A DNA stretch of 64,000 nt from Fagopyrum homotropicum (taxonomy: Eukaryota > Streptophyta > Magnoliopsida > Caryophyllales > Polygonaceae). Position 1 is the first letter of the stretch; each line of letters opens with the position of its first letter. Below the pieces are notes generated by a model that worked only from the letters and a program-made list of their open reading frames with translations, made no database searches and was not told the origin of the DNA. Of the stretch, positions 55,342-63,998 are shown piece by piece. The stretch covers positions 140,693,981-140,757,980 of the forward strand of contig BSWB01000001.1 of the NCBI GenBank assembly GCA_033239125.1, given 5' to 3'. The position numbers and the translations under genes are program-made.

Positions 55342-58221
55342 TGTAACACCCCAAATCCGCGGGATTCGGGATGCTACGGGTTGGGACCTCACAATGGGTC
55401 CCGACCCTTAGCCTGACAACAATTTCACCGGATCTTTCAACATGACACAAATAAAGGCAAAACCAAAATTCCTTTTAATGCAGATGATAAGAAACCCGAA
55501 GGAAAACAACAAAAGACTTCAGCCGATAATCAACACCAAAGATCAAAACGCCATACACACGGCATACCAACATAATAAACGAAGAATAAAACATAACCCG
55601 ACTCCAACCAAAACCCACTCCTAAAATGTACGGAACCCCGGCTGCCCACTCTTCCGGATCTCTCGGCCGCTTTCCTAACCTGCAAGGCAATCTACAACAA
55701 TCGGTATAAAACCGTTAGCTAATATTCGAAGCATTAGAATCAAGGTGAAAGGCACAAACACAAATAAATAAACATAACACACAATGTACACCAAATCACA
55801 CAAGTCCGGTTTATTATCTTTTTATTATTAAGTCGTATCCCGTTCTAATTCAACTTCTTTTGTGACACGAGAATCCTCCGAAACTCGCCTCGGTCCCTTC
55901 TTCCGGCAATGGAACGGTTGGATGCCTCCGACCGTCTAACCAGCACGGGCCAGTCGCCGAGATCCCCCTAGCTCTCACGGGGAGCCAGGCAGTGATGTCA
56001 CCGCCCGTTATCATACACTTGGGCCAAATAATATAAAGGTCGGTAATCCTATTTTCGGTTTAGTTGTTATAAATAGTAACATAATAAGCACACACCACCC
56101 AACACACAATAATGTTAATACAAAGAATACGAGCTAAGTAAGTCCGAAGACTTACCTCATCCCAAAGATAATCCCGCTATATCCCGCTCTCAGCTTCCCG
56201 CAGGAAGACACTCAACGCCTGTAAAAAGGCACACAATCAGCATCTCTCTCACATGCTAGAAGTCCTTAGACTTCTAGTCCCAATGATCTCGCAAGATCAT
56301 AACCCATAACCATGCTAGGATAACAACTCTTAGTCTTCACGATCTCACAAGGTCATAACCATCAAACCACATGCTAGGATAAGCCAAACCTAAACTCCAA
56401 AATCTCACAAGATCATACAACCCCCTCGAGCCTCAAACGCTCACAAGATCAACCATATAACTTAATGTCTTATAACAACCTCACAAGATAACCAACACCT
56501 CAAGCTTAGAATCAGCATCAATCCATCAAACAATATCAAATCCTCGAAACTCACCTAAGGTTCAAAGCCACTACTTGGCATTAACTCTAAGTTATGCTAG
56601 ATCCATCCTAACATGATGCTAAAACTTAACATAACTAGATCGAGGGGAAAGAATACTCACACGATGTCAAAAGACGGAAGTCGTTCAACGAATGTCGACT
56701 TGGACTCGTTAGGCCTTTATCGGGGCGCTTCCGAACCTAGCACCAAACTAAACAAATTTAGCTTATAAGCTAAATTTGAACGGAAATAAAGAACATATAT
56801 AATCTAAGAAAAACCCCACTTTTAAAACCCAAGTTAAAACCGTAAATATATATTCCGGGAAAATTGTATAACATCGTAAACTCAAGGTAAAACTCGTTTT
56901 CAAAGTCAACGTTAAAATCCCGTAATTTAATCCAAGGTTTTAAACCGCTAAAACATTTTCCGGGCACATTATAAACTTATATAAACATGAGTCAAAATTC
57001 TGCAATTAAATTTTCTGGGCCAATACTTCAATTAATTCAACAAAGGGTATATTTGCAATTTTCCAAAATCTGGGTCAAAAATGTAAATACAAAATACTGG
57101 ATGACATTTGTAATTATCCACAAAAGAAGGGCCCGATTTGAATAACCCTAAAAAGGTCAATCTTCAACCTTGAACAAACGCAGAAGGAGAATGAGATGTG
57201 AGGGGCGGCGGCTAGGGCTTCCTGGAGGAGTGCCGGTGGACGAAGGCGGCAAGGGCGATGGCGCAGGCTACGATGAGGCTCTTCCGGCTATCTCTAACGG
57301 CGACAATGGCGGCCCTCCTTCTCCGGCGAGCTGCACAGAGGCGACGAAACAGGGAGAAGCTCCCTCTCTCTTCTCCGGTGACAACAGATCTGGTGACTCG
57401 CAAGAGAAAACAGAGGAGTGGAGGAGATCGTTTGCTTCCCTGGTGGCGTTCAAGGGCGGTTGTAGTCAGCTCCGGCAAGGATCCAAGCGGCTGCAAGGCA
57501 GCAGATGGTGGCAGTCCCGAGGAGCAAGACCCTTCTCCAGCGTGATAGAGGCTGCGAAGGGTGGATCGAGAGAGGCGGAGGGACTGGAAGAAGCTACAAC
57601 CGAGACGCGACGGAGGAGGTGCGTGGTTGCCGGTGGGGAGGCTCAAAGGAGGAAGACCGGCTCGATGTTTCCTGGTTGCAGATTTGATCCTGGTGTGGCG
57701 CACAACGAGGTTGAGAGGTAGCAAAGATTGACAAACGAGGGTCGAAGGTGGCTCTCCGGTCCGGTGGCGTTACCCAGATAGCAGGGAGGCTAGGAGCTTG
57801 AGACTGATGGCATGAGAGTATAGAGGTGAGATTGAGTGTGCAGGGGAGGGTGAAAGAGCTTAGTTGAATCACAAGTGACAGGAGGTTGCAGGGGAACGAG
57901 GAGTCGGGGCAGTGAGAGGTCGGCTATCAGCCAATTGAGAGAGAGGGAAAAAAAAAGGGAATTAAAATAAATAAATAAATAAAATAACAAAAGAAAATGA
58001 ATACGATATATACTCGATTTAAAAATACCGGATTCGAAAACTTTCCGAACTTTTCTGTAAAATATTTTACGGAAAATATATGATCAAGTATATATATTAA
58101 TACTCTCGTAAAATTTAAATTTACAACTGAAAATACTCGTAAAAATATTTAAAATATTATAAAATCGATAGAAGCCGGGAAAAAAAATATCGTAAACGCA
58201 CCAAAAATTTGGGGCGTTACA
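55342..58221 (-). mobile_element. Solo LTR of gypsy family A (2880 bp)
   Basis: TGTAACACCCC...GGGGCGTTACA, with a perfect ATGTC duplication (55337-55341, 58222-58226) and no internal element sequence. The same family as the split LTR at 9259-35332. The orientation is minus by comparison with element B. TATATACTCGATTT on plus at about 58009 (TATATA on minus) is a possible promoter box about 200 bp from the sense start. A splice-donor-like hairpin is at 56135-56157. Confidence 0.94.
57212..57724 (-). other. 170-codon open frame in LTR sense, function unknown
   Basis: Lies in the GC-rich block of the solo LTR, in the sense direction of the element. Rich in Ser, Arg, Leu and Pro, with a possible hydrophobic segment near its end (SLIVACAIALAAF). 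The equivalent GC-rich blocks of LTR A and LTR B also have sense frames (33863-34084, 38871-39197, 45849-46142), but their sequences are not obviously alike. It may simply reflect composition; no family recognised. Confidence 0.25.
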
Positions 58222-58935
58222 ATGTCAAGTCAATTTTATTAAAATAATTAATTAAAAAATAAATAAATCTACCAATCTACCAATCAAAATTAAAAAACTG
58301 ATCGATTTGTTGATAAAATCTAACGCAAATCTTATAACAAGATTTGACACATTTATTTAATTTAAAACTAAATCAAATTTTACTCCTCTATCTAAATCTA
58401 AGTAAAAGTGATAATATATTTAGGTATAAATATAATACTCGAATAATAATCTTTGTAATAAAATTTTAATTATGTTCTTTTATTTATTTAAAAAAATAAT
58501 CCTCATATGTTAGTCATATTAATTAATAAAAATAATTTTTACTATAAATTAATATCTAATATATATTACACGAAAGTGAAAATATAATATGTATTTAGAC
58601 AATACCGCCCAAGGTGCGGACACTAAACTAGTTTTCAATCAAATCTTAACCTTTTAATTTTTTTTTTAAAATTTTAGTCCATTTTAATTTATCTGAATAA
58701 ATAAAATTAAAAGAATTTGTTAATATATGATTGTTGGTAAAATCAATGAAAAAAAAATCTGTAAAAATTTAAAATAATATTTTTGTAAAAATATATCTAT
58801 TGAAATATTTTCACAAAAATTTAGAAATCACTTTTCAATTTATATTAAAATTTAGAAATTACTTTCAAAAATAAATTTTTAGACTTCGACAAATATAGCG
58901 TTGACACGTGGCAAAGAATCCCCTGGTTTAATAGA

Positions 58936-59034
58936 TATAAAATACTAAAGTTATATTACAACTTTAGTTCAAAGTTTATAACTTTTACGTCCCTTTTTAT
59001 ATATTTTGAATGTTTTTTCTCCCTCGTGTTAAAC
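58936..59034. other. Short A/T-rich spacer
   Basis: Between the outer Helitron and the dispersed repeat; part of it (TGAATGTTTTTTCTCCCTCG) resembles 49175-49220 next to repeat copy 1. Confidence 0.4.
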
Positions 59035-59550
59035 ATGACGTTTCAATATTAAATAATTGTGACCTTTCTTCATGTTAAAATAGTGTTACCTATGTGGGGC
59101 ACCTTTTGGGTGTGGGATTTAGCAGTCTATGTTAAATAATTTCTCATATTATAAATTTTAAATTTATTTTATGTTTAATCTTTATCTGTTGGTGTGTCTT
59201 AGGTGAACACTTTATTTTAATTGTTTTGTTTAAAAAAAGCTGAAAAAGTTTAATAAAAGTTATATATTAAAGATTGTGTTGTTTTACGCTTTCAAGATTT
59301 TAACGATACCGTTTTACAAAACTAATATGGCTAAATTTCTTGTTTAGCACCCTTTTAAAATTGTTAAAATATTGTTTTTTTAATGTTTTCTTTCAATTTG
59401 GTAAACTTACTTTGATTAGGAAACCATATTTTGAAAATCTTTAGTAGGTATGTTTTAATGCTAAAAAAATAAGGTAAGTAAGATTGGAAATAAAATTATT
59501 ATCTTTTATTTTAAAATATGTAAAATGCGTAAAATTGGGAAAAAAAAAAT
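59035..59550. repeat. Dispersed A/T-rich repeat, copy 2
   Basis: Homologous to 49030-49690, with a unique insertion-like phrase (TATGTGGGGCACCTTTTGGG) near 59092. Ends at a run of nine A at 59541-59549, compatible with a LINE 3' tail, which is unproven. Confidence 0.7.
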
Positions 59551-59625
59551 GTAACGTTCCAAAATAGGATAAGTGTTACATTCCCAAGAGTCCGGACAAA
59601 TACTTCTTAACGCTTATATGAAGAA

Positions 59626-60165
59626 TCAATATCAATATCTATATACTAAAGTAGAGTTCACTAGAGGTGACGTGACGCTTCTTGTTGGAGTAATTTTGAA
59701 ATTGAACTTTCCCGATTAAAGTCAGAAATCTTTTTTTATAAATTGCCAAAATAAATTATTTAAAACTACCAAATCAATCAAAACCAATATTTGGTAAGAA
59801 GATCTCCATACAAAATTAAAATAATGATTTTTTAACAAATTCTTTTAAGAAAGATTTTTATTTTTTTTAATTTTATTTTAGAAGGATTATAAGATCAATC
59901 AATATCTATACTAAAGTAGAGTTCACTAGAGGTGACGTGACGCTTCTTGTTGCGAGTAATTTTGAAATTGAACTTTCCCTATTAAAGTCAAGAATCTTTT
60001 TTTATAAATTGCCAAAATAAATTTTTTAAAACTACCAAATCAATTAAAACCAATATTTGTTAAGAAGATCTCCATACAAAATTAAAATAATGATTTTTTA
60101 ACAAATTATTTTTAGGAAAGATTTTTATTTTTTTTTTTAATTTATTTTGGAAGGATTTTTAGATC
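59626..60165 (+). repeat. About 267-bp tandem duplication at the Helitron 5' end
   Basis: Two copies starting near TCTATATACTAAAG (59638) and TCTATACTAAAG (59905), both continuing GTAGAGTTCACTAGAGGTGA and through TTGCCAAAATAAATT and AAGAAGATCTCCATACAAA. Few differences. Confidence 0.88.
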
Positions 60166-60202
60166 AATCTATTTACGTTAAATATTTTCAGGTATTTCGT
60201 TA

Positions 60203-60253
60203 TCCCACATCGATTATTAAGTAAGGCTGATAGTTTGATAACTTGTATAAATA
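60203..60253 (+). promoter_or_regulatory. Plant Pol II snRNA-type promoter, unit 1
   Basis: USE TCCCACATCG at 60203-60212, 33 bp, then TATAAATA at 60246-60253. In plants about 33 bp between USE and TATA marks Pol II snRNA genes (U1, U2, U4, U5); about 23 bp marks Pol III U6. Confidence 0.75.
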
Positions 60254-60277
60254 AAGAGTTTGAAGATTAAACAAATC

Positions 60278-60361
60278 AAATATTTCCTTGCATTCTCGCT
60301 AAGTTGAAGTATAACTTTTATTTATAACGGATTAATATATGTTTTGTGGGTCGTTGACCTA
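60278..60361 (+). pseudogene. U2 snRNA-like truncated copy, unit 1
   Basis: AAATATTTCCTTGCATTCTC then GCTAAGTTGAAGTATAAC..., GGATTAATATATGTTTTGTG and GGTCGTTGACCTAC. Aligns with the first 80 or so nt of U2. The branch-site pairing sequence GTAGTA is altered and the Sm site is absent, so it cannot act as U2. Confidence 0.72.
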
Positions 60362-60786
60362 CAATTTTGTGATATTTTCAATCTTACATCTCACGTCGAT
60401 TATCAAGTAAGGTTGATAGTTTGATAACTTGTATATTAAACAAATCAAACATTTTTTGGCTTTCTGACTAATTTGAAGTACAAGTATAATTTTTATTCCT
60501 AATTAATTGTCTACTACTTTGTGGGCCGTTGACCTAATGTTTTGTGGGTTGCTAAATATTGTCATTCCCACATCGATTATTATGTAAGGCTGATAGTTTG
60601 ATAATTTGAAATACAGGGTTTGAAAATTAAACAAATCAAACATTTCTTGACCTTCTCGCTAAGTTAAAGTATGACTTTTATTCATAACGGATGATATATG
60701 TTTTGTTTTGTGGGTATATGGTCTATCAAGTAATATTGATAGTTTGATAACTTGTATAAATAGAGGGTTTAAAGATTAAGCAAATC

Positions 60787-60873
60787 ATACATTTTTTTTG
60801 GGTTTTTGGCTAAGTTGAAGTATAATTTTTATTCATAACGGATTAATATATGTTTTGTGGGTCGTTGACCTAA
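60787..60873 (+). pseudogene. U2 snRNA-like truncated copy, unit 4
   Basis: Follows TATAAATA at 60755; the USE is deleted in this unit. Contains GGTTTTTGGCTAAGTTGAAG and GGGTCGTTGACCTA. Confidence 0.65.
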
Positions 60874-60901
60874 TGTTTTGTGGGTTGCTAAATATTTCCA
60901 A

Positions 60902-60952
60902 TTCCACATCGATTATCAAGTAAGGCGGTTAGTTTGATAACTTGTATAAATA
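60902..60952 (+). promoter_or_regulatory. Plant Pol II snRNA-type promoter, unit 5
   Basis: ATTCCACATCG (USE with one change) at 60902-60911, 33 bp, then TATAAATA at 60945-60952. Confidence 0.7.
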
Positions 60953-60976
60953 AAGGGTTTGAAGATTAAACAAATC

Positions 60977-61062
60977 AAACAATTCTTGGCCTTTTGGTTA
61001 AGTTGAAGTATAAAATTTTTTTATAACGGATTAATATCTGTTTTGTGAGTCATTTGTCTACT
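60977..61062 (+). pseudogene. U2 snRNA-like truncated copy, unit 5 (best stem-loop I match)
   Basis: Contains CTTGGCCTTTTGGTTAAG, two changes from U2 CTCGGCCTTTTGGCTAAG, and AATATCTGTTTTGTGAGTC near its end, in which AATATCTG equals the U2 sequence before stem-loop IIa. Starts about 32 nt after the TATA start, where a snRNA would begin. Confidence 0.78.
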
Positions 61063-61148
61063 GCTTTGTGGGTCGTTGACTGTTTTTTCAAGTATGGATG
61101 TTAGTTTGATAACTTGTATAAATAGAGGGTTTCAAGATTAAACAAATC

Positions 61149-61234
61149 AAACATTTCTTGGATTTTTGGCTAAGTTGAAGTATAATTTTTTATTCATAAC
61201 GGATAAATATCTGTTTTGTGGGTCGTTAGCCTAC
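61149..61234 (+). pseudogene. U2 snRNA-like truncated copy, unit 6
   Basis: Follows TATAAATA at 61117; no USE remains. Contains TTTCTTGGATTTTTGGCTAA, then AAATATCTGTTTTGTGGGTC. An extra copy of the stem-loop IIa phrase follows at 61240-61258. Confidence 0.68.
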
Positions 61235-61285
61235 TTCTTTGTGGGTCGTTGACCTATTATTTTGTGGGTTGCTAAATATTTTCAA

Positions 61286-61336
61286 TCCCACATCGATTAT
61301 CAAGTAAGGTTTATAGTTTGATAACTTGTATAAATA
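61286..61336 (+). promoter_or_regulatory. Plant Pol II snRNA-type promoter, unit 7
   Basis: Perfect USE TCCCACATCG at 61286-61295, 33 bp, TATAAATA at 61329-61336. The U2-like body (from 61361) has lost stem-loop I. Confidence 0.75.
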
Positions 61337-61533
61337 AAGGGTTTGAAGATTAAACAAATCAAACATTTAAGTATAATTTTTTTCCATAACGGATTAATGT
61401 GTTTTGTGGGTCGTTGACCTACTAGTCGTTGATCTAATGTTTTGTGAGTTGCTAAATATTTTCAATCTCACATCAAGTAAGGCTGATAGTTTGATAATTT
61501 GTATAAATAGAGGGTTTGTAGAATAAACAAATC

Positions 61534-61618
61534 ATACATTTGTTGGCCTTTTAGTTTAAGTTGAAGTATATTTTTATTTGTAACGGATTAATATTTGTTT
61601 TGTGGGTCATTGACATGC
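61534..61618 (+). pseudogene. U2 snRNA-like truncated copy, unit 8
   Basis: Follows TATAAATA at 61502, with a shortened USE region (TCTCACATC at about 61466). Contains TTGGCCTTTTAGTTTAAG and TAATATTTGTTTTGTGGGTC. Confidence 0.65.
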
Positions 61619-61669
61619 TATTTTGTGGGTCGTTGACCTAATATTTTGTGGATTGTTAAATATTTTCAA

Positions 61670-61720
61670 TCCCACATCGATTATCAAGTAAGGCTAATAG
61701 TTTGAGAACTTGTATAAATA
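61670..61720 (+). promoter_or_regulatory. Plant Pol II snRNA-type promoter, unit 9
   Basis: Perfect USE TCCCACATCG at 61670-61679, 33 bp, TATAAATA at 61713-61720. The start of the U2-like body is deleted; four tandem 22-bp copies of the stem-loop IIa phrase follow at about 61775-61865. Confidence 0.75.
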
Positions 61721-61892
61721 GAGGGTTTTTGACTAAATTGAAGTATAATTTTCATTCATAACTGATTAATATTTACTTTGTGGGTCGTTGACCAACTATT
61801 TTGTGGGTCGTTGACCAACTATTTTGTGGGTCGTTGACCAACTATTTTGTGGGTCGTTGACCTAATTTTTGTGGGTTGCTAAATATTTTCAG

Positions 61893-61943
61893 TTCCACGT
61901 TGATTATCAAGTAAGAATGATAGTTTGATAACTTGTATAAATA
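61893..61943 (+). promoter_or_regulatory. Plant Pol II snRNA-type promoter, unit 10 (last)
   Basis: TTCCACGTTG (weakened USE) at 61893-61902, 33 bp, TATAAATA at 61936-61943. After ATTAAACAAATC the sequence leaves the unit consensus, so no U2-like body follows. Confidence 0.65.
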
Positions 61944-62098
61944 GAAGGTTTGTAGATTAAACAAATCTTTCGAAATCAATTCGATTGTAATTTTGCCAAA
62001 ATATCCTTTATATTTTAACTAACGATTTCAAGGGTTAACAATTGCTGAATGAATTTTGTTTATTTTTTAATTTCAAACTTGGTTATATATATATATAT

Positions 62099-62793
62099 AG
62101 AGGACATTGTTCAGGTACGGTTCAATTAATGCGGTACGGTCGTGCGACCGACTGTACGGCCGACACGTGTCCTGAAATTTTTTTTTTTATTCATAAACGA
62201 AAGAAAATTTGTTTGAACTACCATGTTATAATTTATGCACTATTATCCTATAAACTTTGAAATATTCCCATATAATCCATGAACTATTACTTTTTAATAT
62301 AATCCATGAACTATTCTATTATAATTCATGAACTATCCCACAATAAGTTTTGAACTATCACTTTCACTCCTTTATAAATTTTGCACTATGAACTATTCTA
62401 TTATAATTCATGAACTATCCTTTTATAAGTTATGAACTATTCCTTAATAAGTTTTGAACTATTACTTTCATTCCTTTATAAATTTTGCACTATGAACTAT
62501 TCTATTATAATTCATGAACTATCCTTTTATAAGTTATGAACTATTCCTTAATAAGTTTTGAACTATTACTTTCATTCCTTTATAAATTTTGCACTATGAA
62601 TTATTCTATTATAATTCATGAACTATCCTTTTATAAGTTATGAACTATTTCATAATAAGTTTTGAACTATTACTTTCACTCGTTTTAAAAAATAACAAAA
62701 ATAAAAAAATAATTTTTTTTTCCGGGACACGTGTCGGCCTTACGGTCGGCCGCACGGCAGTACCGGAATAATGTGCCTTACTTGAACAACACC

Positions 62794-62797
<4 letters not shown>
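62099..62797. mobile_element. MITE between TA runs
   Basis: 699 bp with inverted ends of about 75 bp: AGAGGACATTGTTCAGGTAC... on the left and the inverse of AGAGGGTGTTGTTCAAGTAA on the right, then paired GGCCGACACGTGTCC segments. Both sides are TA microsatellite (62084-62098 and 62798-62841), as for TA-targeting MITEs such as the Micron type described in rice. No coding capacity. Confidence 0.78.
62290..62685. repeat. 104-bp tandem repeats inside the MITE
   Basis: GCACTATGAACTATTC at 62383, 62487 and 62591 (last one GAATTATTC) gives a 104-bp period. Built from shorter phrases such as AATTCATGAACTATCC and AAGTTTTGAACTATTAC. Confidence 0.85.

Positions 62798-62841
<44 letters not shown>
62798..62841. 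repeat. (TA)n microsatellite
   Basis: About 44 bp of TA directly after the MITE; a 15-bp run lies directly before it. Confidence 0.97.
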
Positions 62842-62845
<4 letters not shown>

Positions 62846-63174
62846 CTTTTAAAGTCCGTATATTCTAATTTGCTTATCGAAAATTATAAAAGTTTTTTTA
62901 TTTAAATTGACGACTATTATTTTTATGAAAATTAAATGGGTAATTTTTTTTGTTTTTCAAAACCGTATAGGTAGAAGATAAGAAATTAATCAAATTAATA
63001 TTAATCTCCCCAAATCTCTTCGGACGATTATGGACGTTGAGTATATAATTAGATACGAGTCAACCACCTAAATATTATCTTTATATTATACATTCAATAA
63101 TTATATGGTAATTAATACTCGACATATATTGACGGATATTATCAATGTACTCAAAATTAATATATTTTTCAAAT
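62842..63174. other. A/T-rich 3' part of the Helitron candidate
   Basis: No gene or repeat recognised between the TA run and the terminal hairpin. Confidence 0.45.
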
Positions 63175-63203
63175 ACCCGTGCAAGGCACGGGTCCTAAAC
63201 TAG

Positions 63204-63872
63204 TGAAGAGATATAACACAAGGGAATAAAAGCTTGTCACGATAAAGGTATGAAATCAACAAACGTTCCATAACACAACCATATAAGGGTCCAAACCACA
63301 ACAACATACTACCACAAATGGGTCAAACTCGAGGCCAACAACACCGGAGTTTAGAAACAAAAACCACCAACCCAAAAGATATAAAGTCATAGTTAGGAAT
63401 AAGTCTTAGAGAAACACAAGGCTACACAAGGTCAACCAAAACACAAAGACTCCCCCACTATGTTATTCAACATCCATACTCCTAAACTGATCTTACAACT
63501 GATTATATCAAAACATCAACAACCTCACTGTGGTGAAGTTAGTCTTCCACATAGACTAAGCCAATACATAAAAATGTAATATATGAACGAGACAATAATG
63601 CAATCATATATGATATCACATGAGTACTTATAAGAAATACTCAAAAGAGTTTGAAACCATTATGCCTCATATTTGTTCACAATAGACCAAATCATTGCTC
63701 TCATAATAATATGGAAAATTGCTCGTTGGGATCAAAGATCAAATCATCACTCTTAATACATCGTCGTTTAGGTCAAAGACCAAATTATCACTCAAATCTT
63801 CAATACCACCAATCCGGTTCTTGGAGGACCTTCAACGAGGCCCAACCGAATGACAAGAACTTGTGTTGTACT
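63204..63872 (-). mobile_element. Copia element, 3' end region
   Basis: Downstream of the RNase H end. Residues like HKFL and RLGLVEGP in shifting frames match the last part of Copia pol. A GGGGGAG purine tract on minus lies at about 63449-63456, and the following minus sequence (TGTTTTGGTTGACC...) could be the start of the 3' LTR, cut short by the Helitron end at 63203. LTR borders cannot be fixed from one copy. Confidence 0.5.
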
Positions 63873-63998
63873 TCACCTAAAGGCTTGAGTGACCTTCTCG
63901 CAAATGTAACGGCAATCTATGTTGAGGTGCTTAGTTCGCTCATGAAATATAAGATTAAAAGTGACGTGTTGAGCAACCTTATTGTCACAAGTGTCAGT
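63873..63998 (-). pseudogene. Copia RNase H, C-terminal part
   Basis: The minus strand from 63998 reads TDTCDNKVAQHVTFNLIFHE then RTKHLNIDCRYICEKV and ends at TGA (63873-63875). CDN...FHERTKHIxIDCHxxREKV is the conserved end of Copia RNase H; here it lacks the usual HVxTxxQLADIFTK tail. The rest of the element lies beyond 64000. Confidence 0.85.

Larger units (their letters stand above)
55171..58631 (+). mobile_element. Non-autonomous Helitron (inner), plus strand
   Basis: Starts TCTATATATACTACTAAAGC after an A and ends at CTAG (58628-58631) before a T. A hairpin CCGCCC-AA-GGTGCGG at 58605-58619 lies 8 bp upstream of the end. It is inserted inside the outer Helitron in the opposite orientation. 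Removing the solo LTR leaves about 580 bp, with no coding capacity. Confidence 0.78.
55089..58935 (-). mobile_element. Non-autonomous Helitron (outer), minus strand
   Basis: The minus strand starts TCTATTAAACCAGGGGATTC at 58935 and ends at 55089 with a hairpin (55100-55116, CCCGCAC-TTT-GTGTGGG on plus) and CTAG a few bases later. The base before TC is A and the base after CTAG is T, as Helitron insertion requires. Without the nested Helitron it is about 390 bp and has no Rep/helicase gene. Its CCACGTGTCAA near the 5' end is shared with the inner Helitron. Confidence 0.75.
60181..61980 (+). repeat. Tandem array of U2 snRNA-derived promoter units
   Basis: About ten units, TATA-to-TATA spacing 144-223 bp. 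A full unit is: USE (TCCCACATCG), 33 bp, TATAAATA, about 32 bp, then AAACATTTCTTGGCCTTTTG-like sequence, GCTAAGTTGAAGTATAATTT, TTATTCATAACGGATTAATA, TCTGTTTTGTGGGTCGTTGA, CC. The body follows plant U2 snRNA (CTCGGCCTTTTGGCTAAG, AATATCTGATATGTGGGCC) almost without gaps for about 80 nt, then stops before the Sm site. TTTTGTGGGTCGTTGACC is repeated one to four extra times between units. TATA positions: 60246, 60432 (damaged), about 60611 (damaged), 60755, 60945, 61117, 61329, 61502, 61713, 61936. Confidence 0.82.
59638..63203 (+). mobile_element. Candidate Helitron carrying a U2-derived array
   Basis: The 3' end is clear: a perfect hairpin ACCCGTGC-AAG-GCACGGGT (63175-63193) followed by CTAG at 63200-63203 and a T. 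The proposed 5' end TCTATATACTAAAG at 59638 follows an A and resembles the start of the inner Helitron at 55171. A second such start is at 59905. No Rep/helicase gene. Between the ends lie the U2-derived array and a MITE. The 5' boundary is less sure than the 3' end. Confidence 0.6.

Noticed and set aside
57170..57721. 183-codon plus-strand open frame
   Set aside because: Antisense to a solo LTR and in its GC-rich block; no domain, and the composition alone favours long frames on both strands.
60278..61618. Functional U2 snRNA genes
   Set aside because: Copies end before the Sm site and carry an altered branch-pairing sequence.
60181..61980. CRISPR-like or centromeric satellite reading of the array
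   Set aside because: Unit lengths vary (144-223 bp) and the repeated content matches an snRNA promoter and U2 body; there are no spacers, and this is a plant genome.
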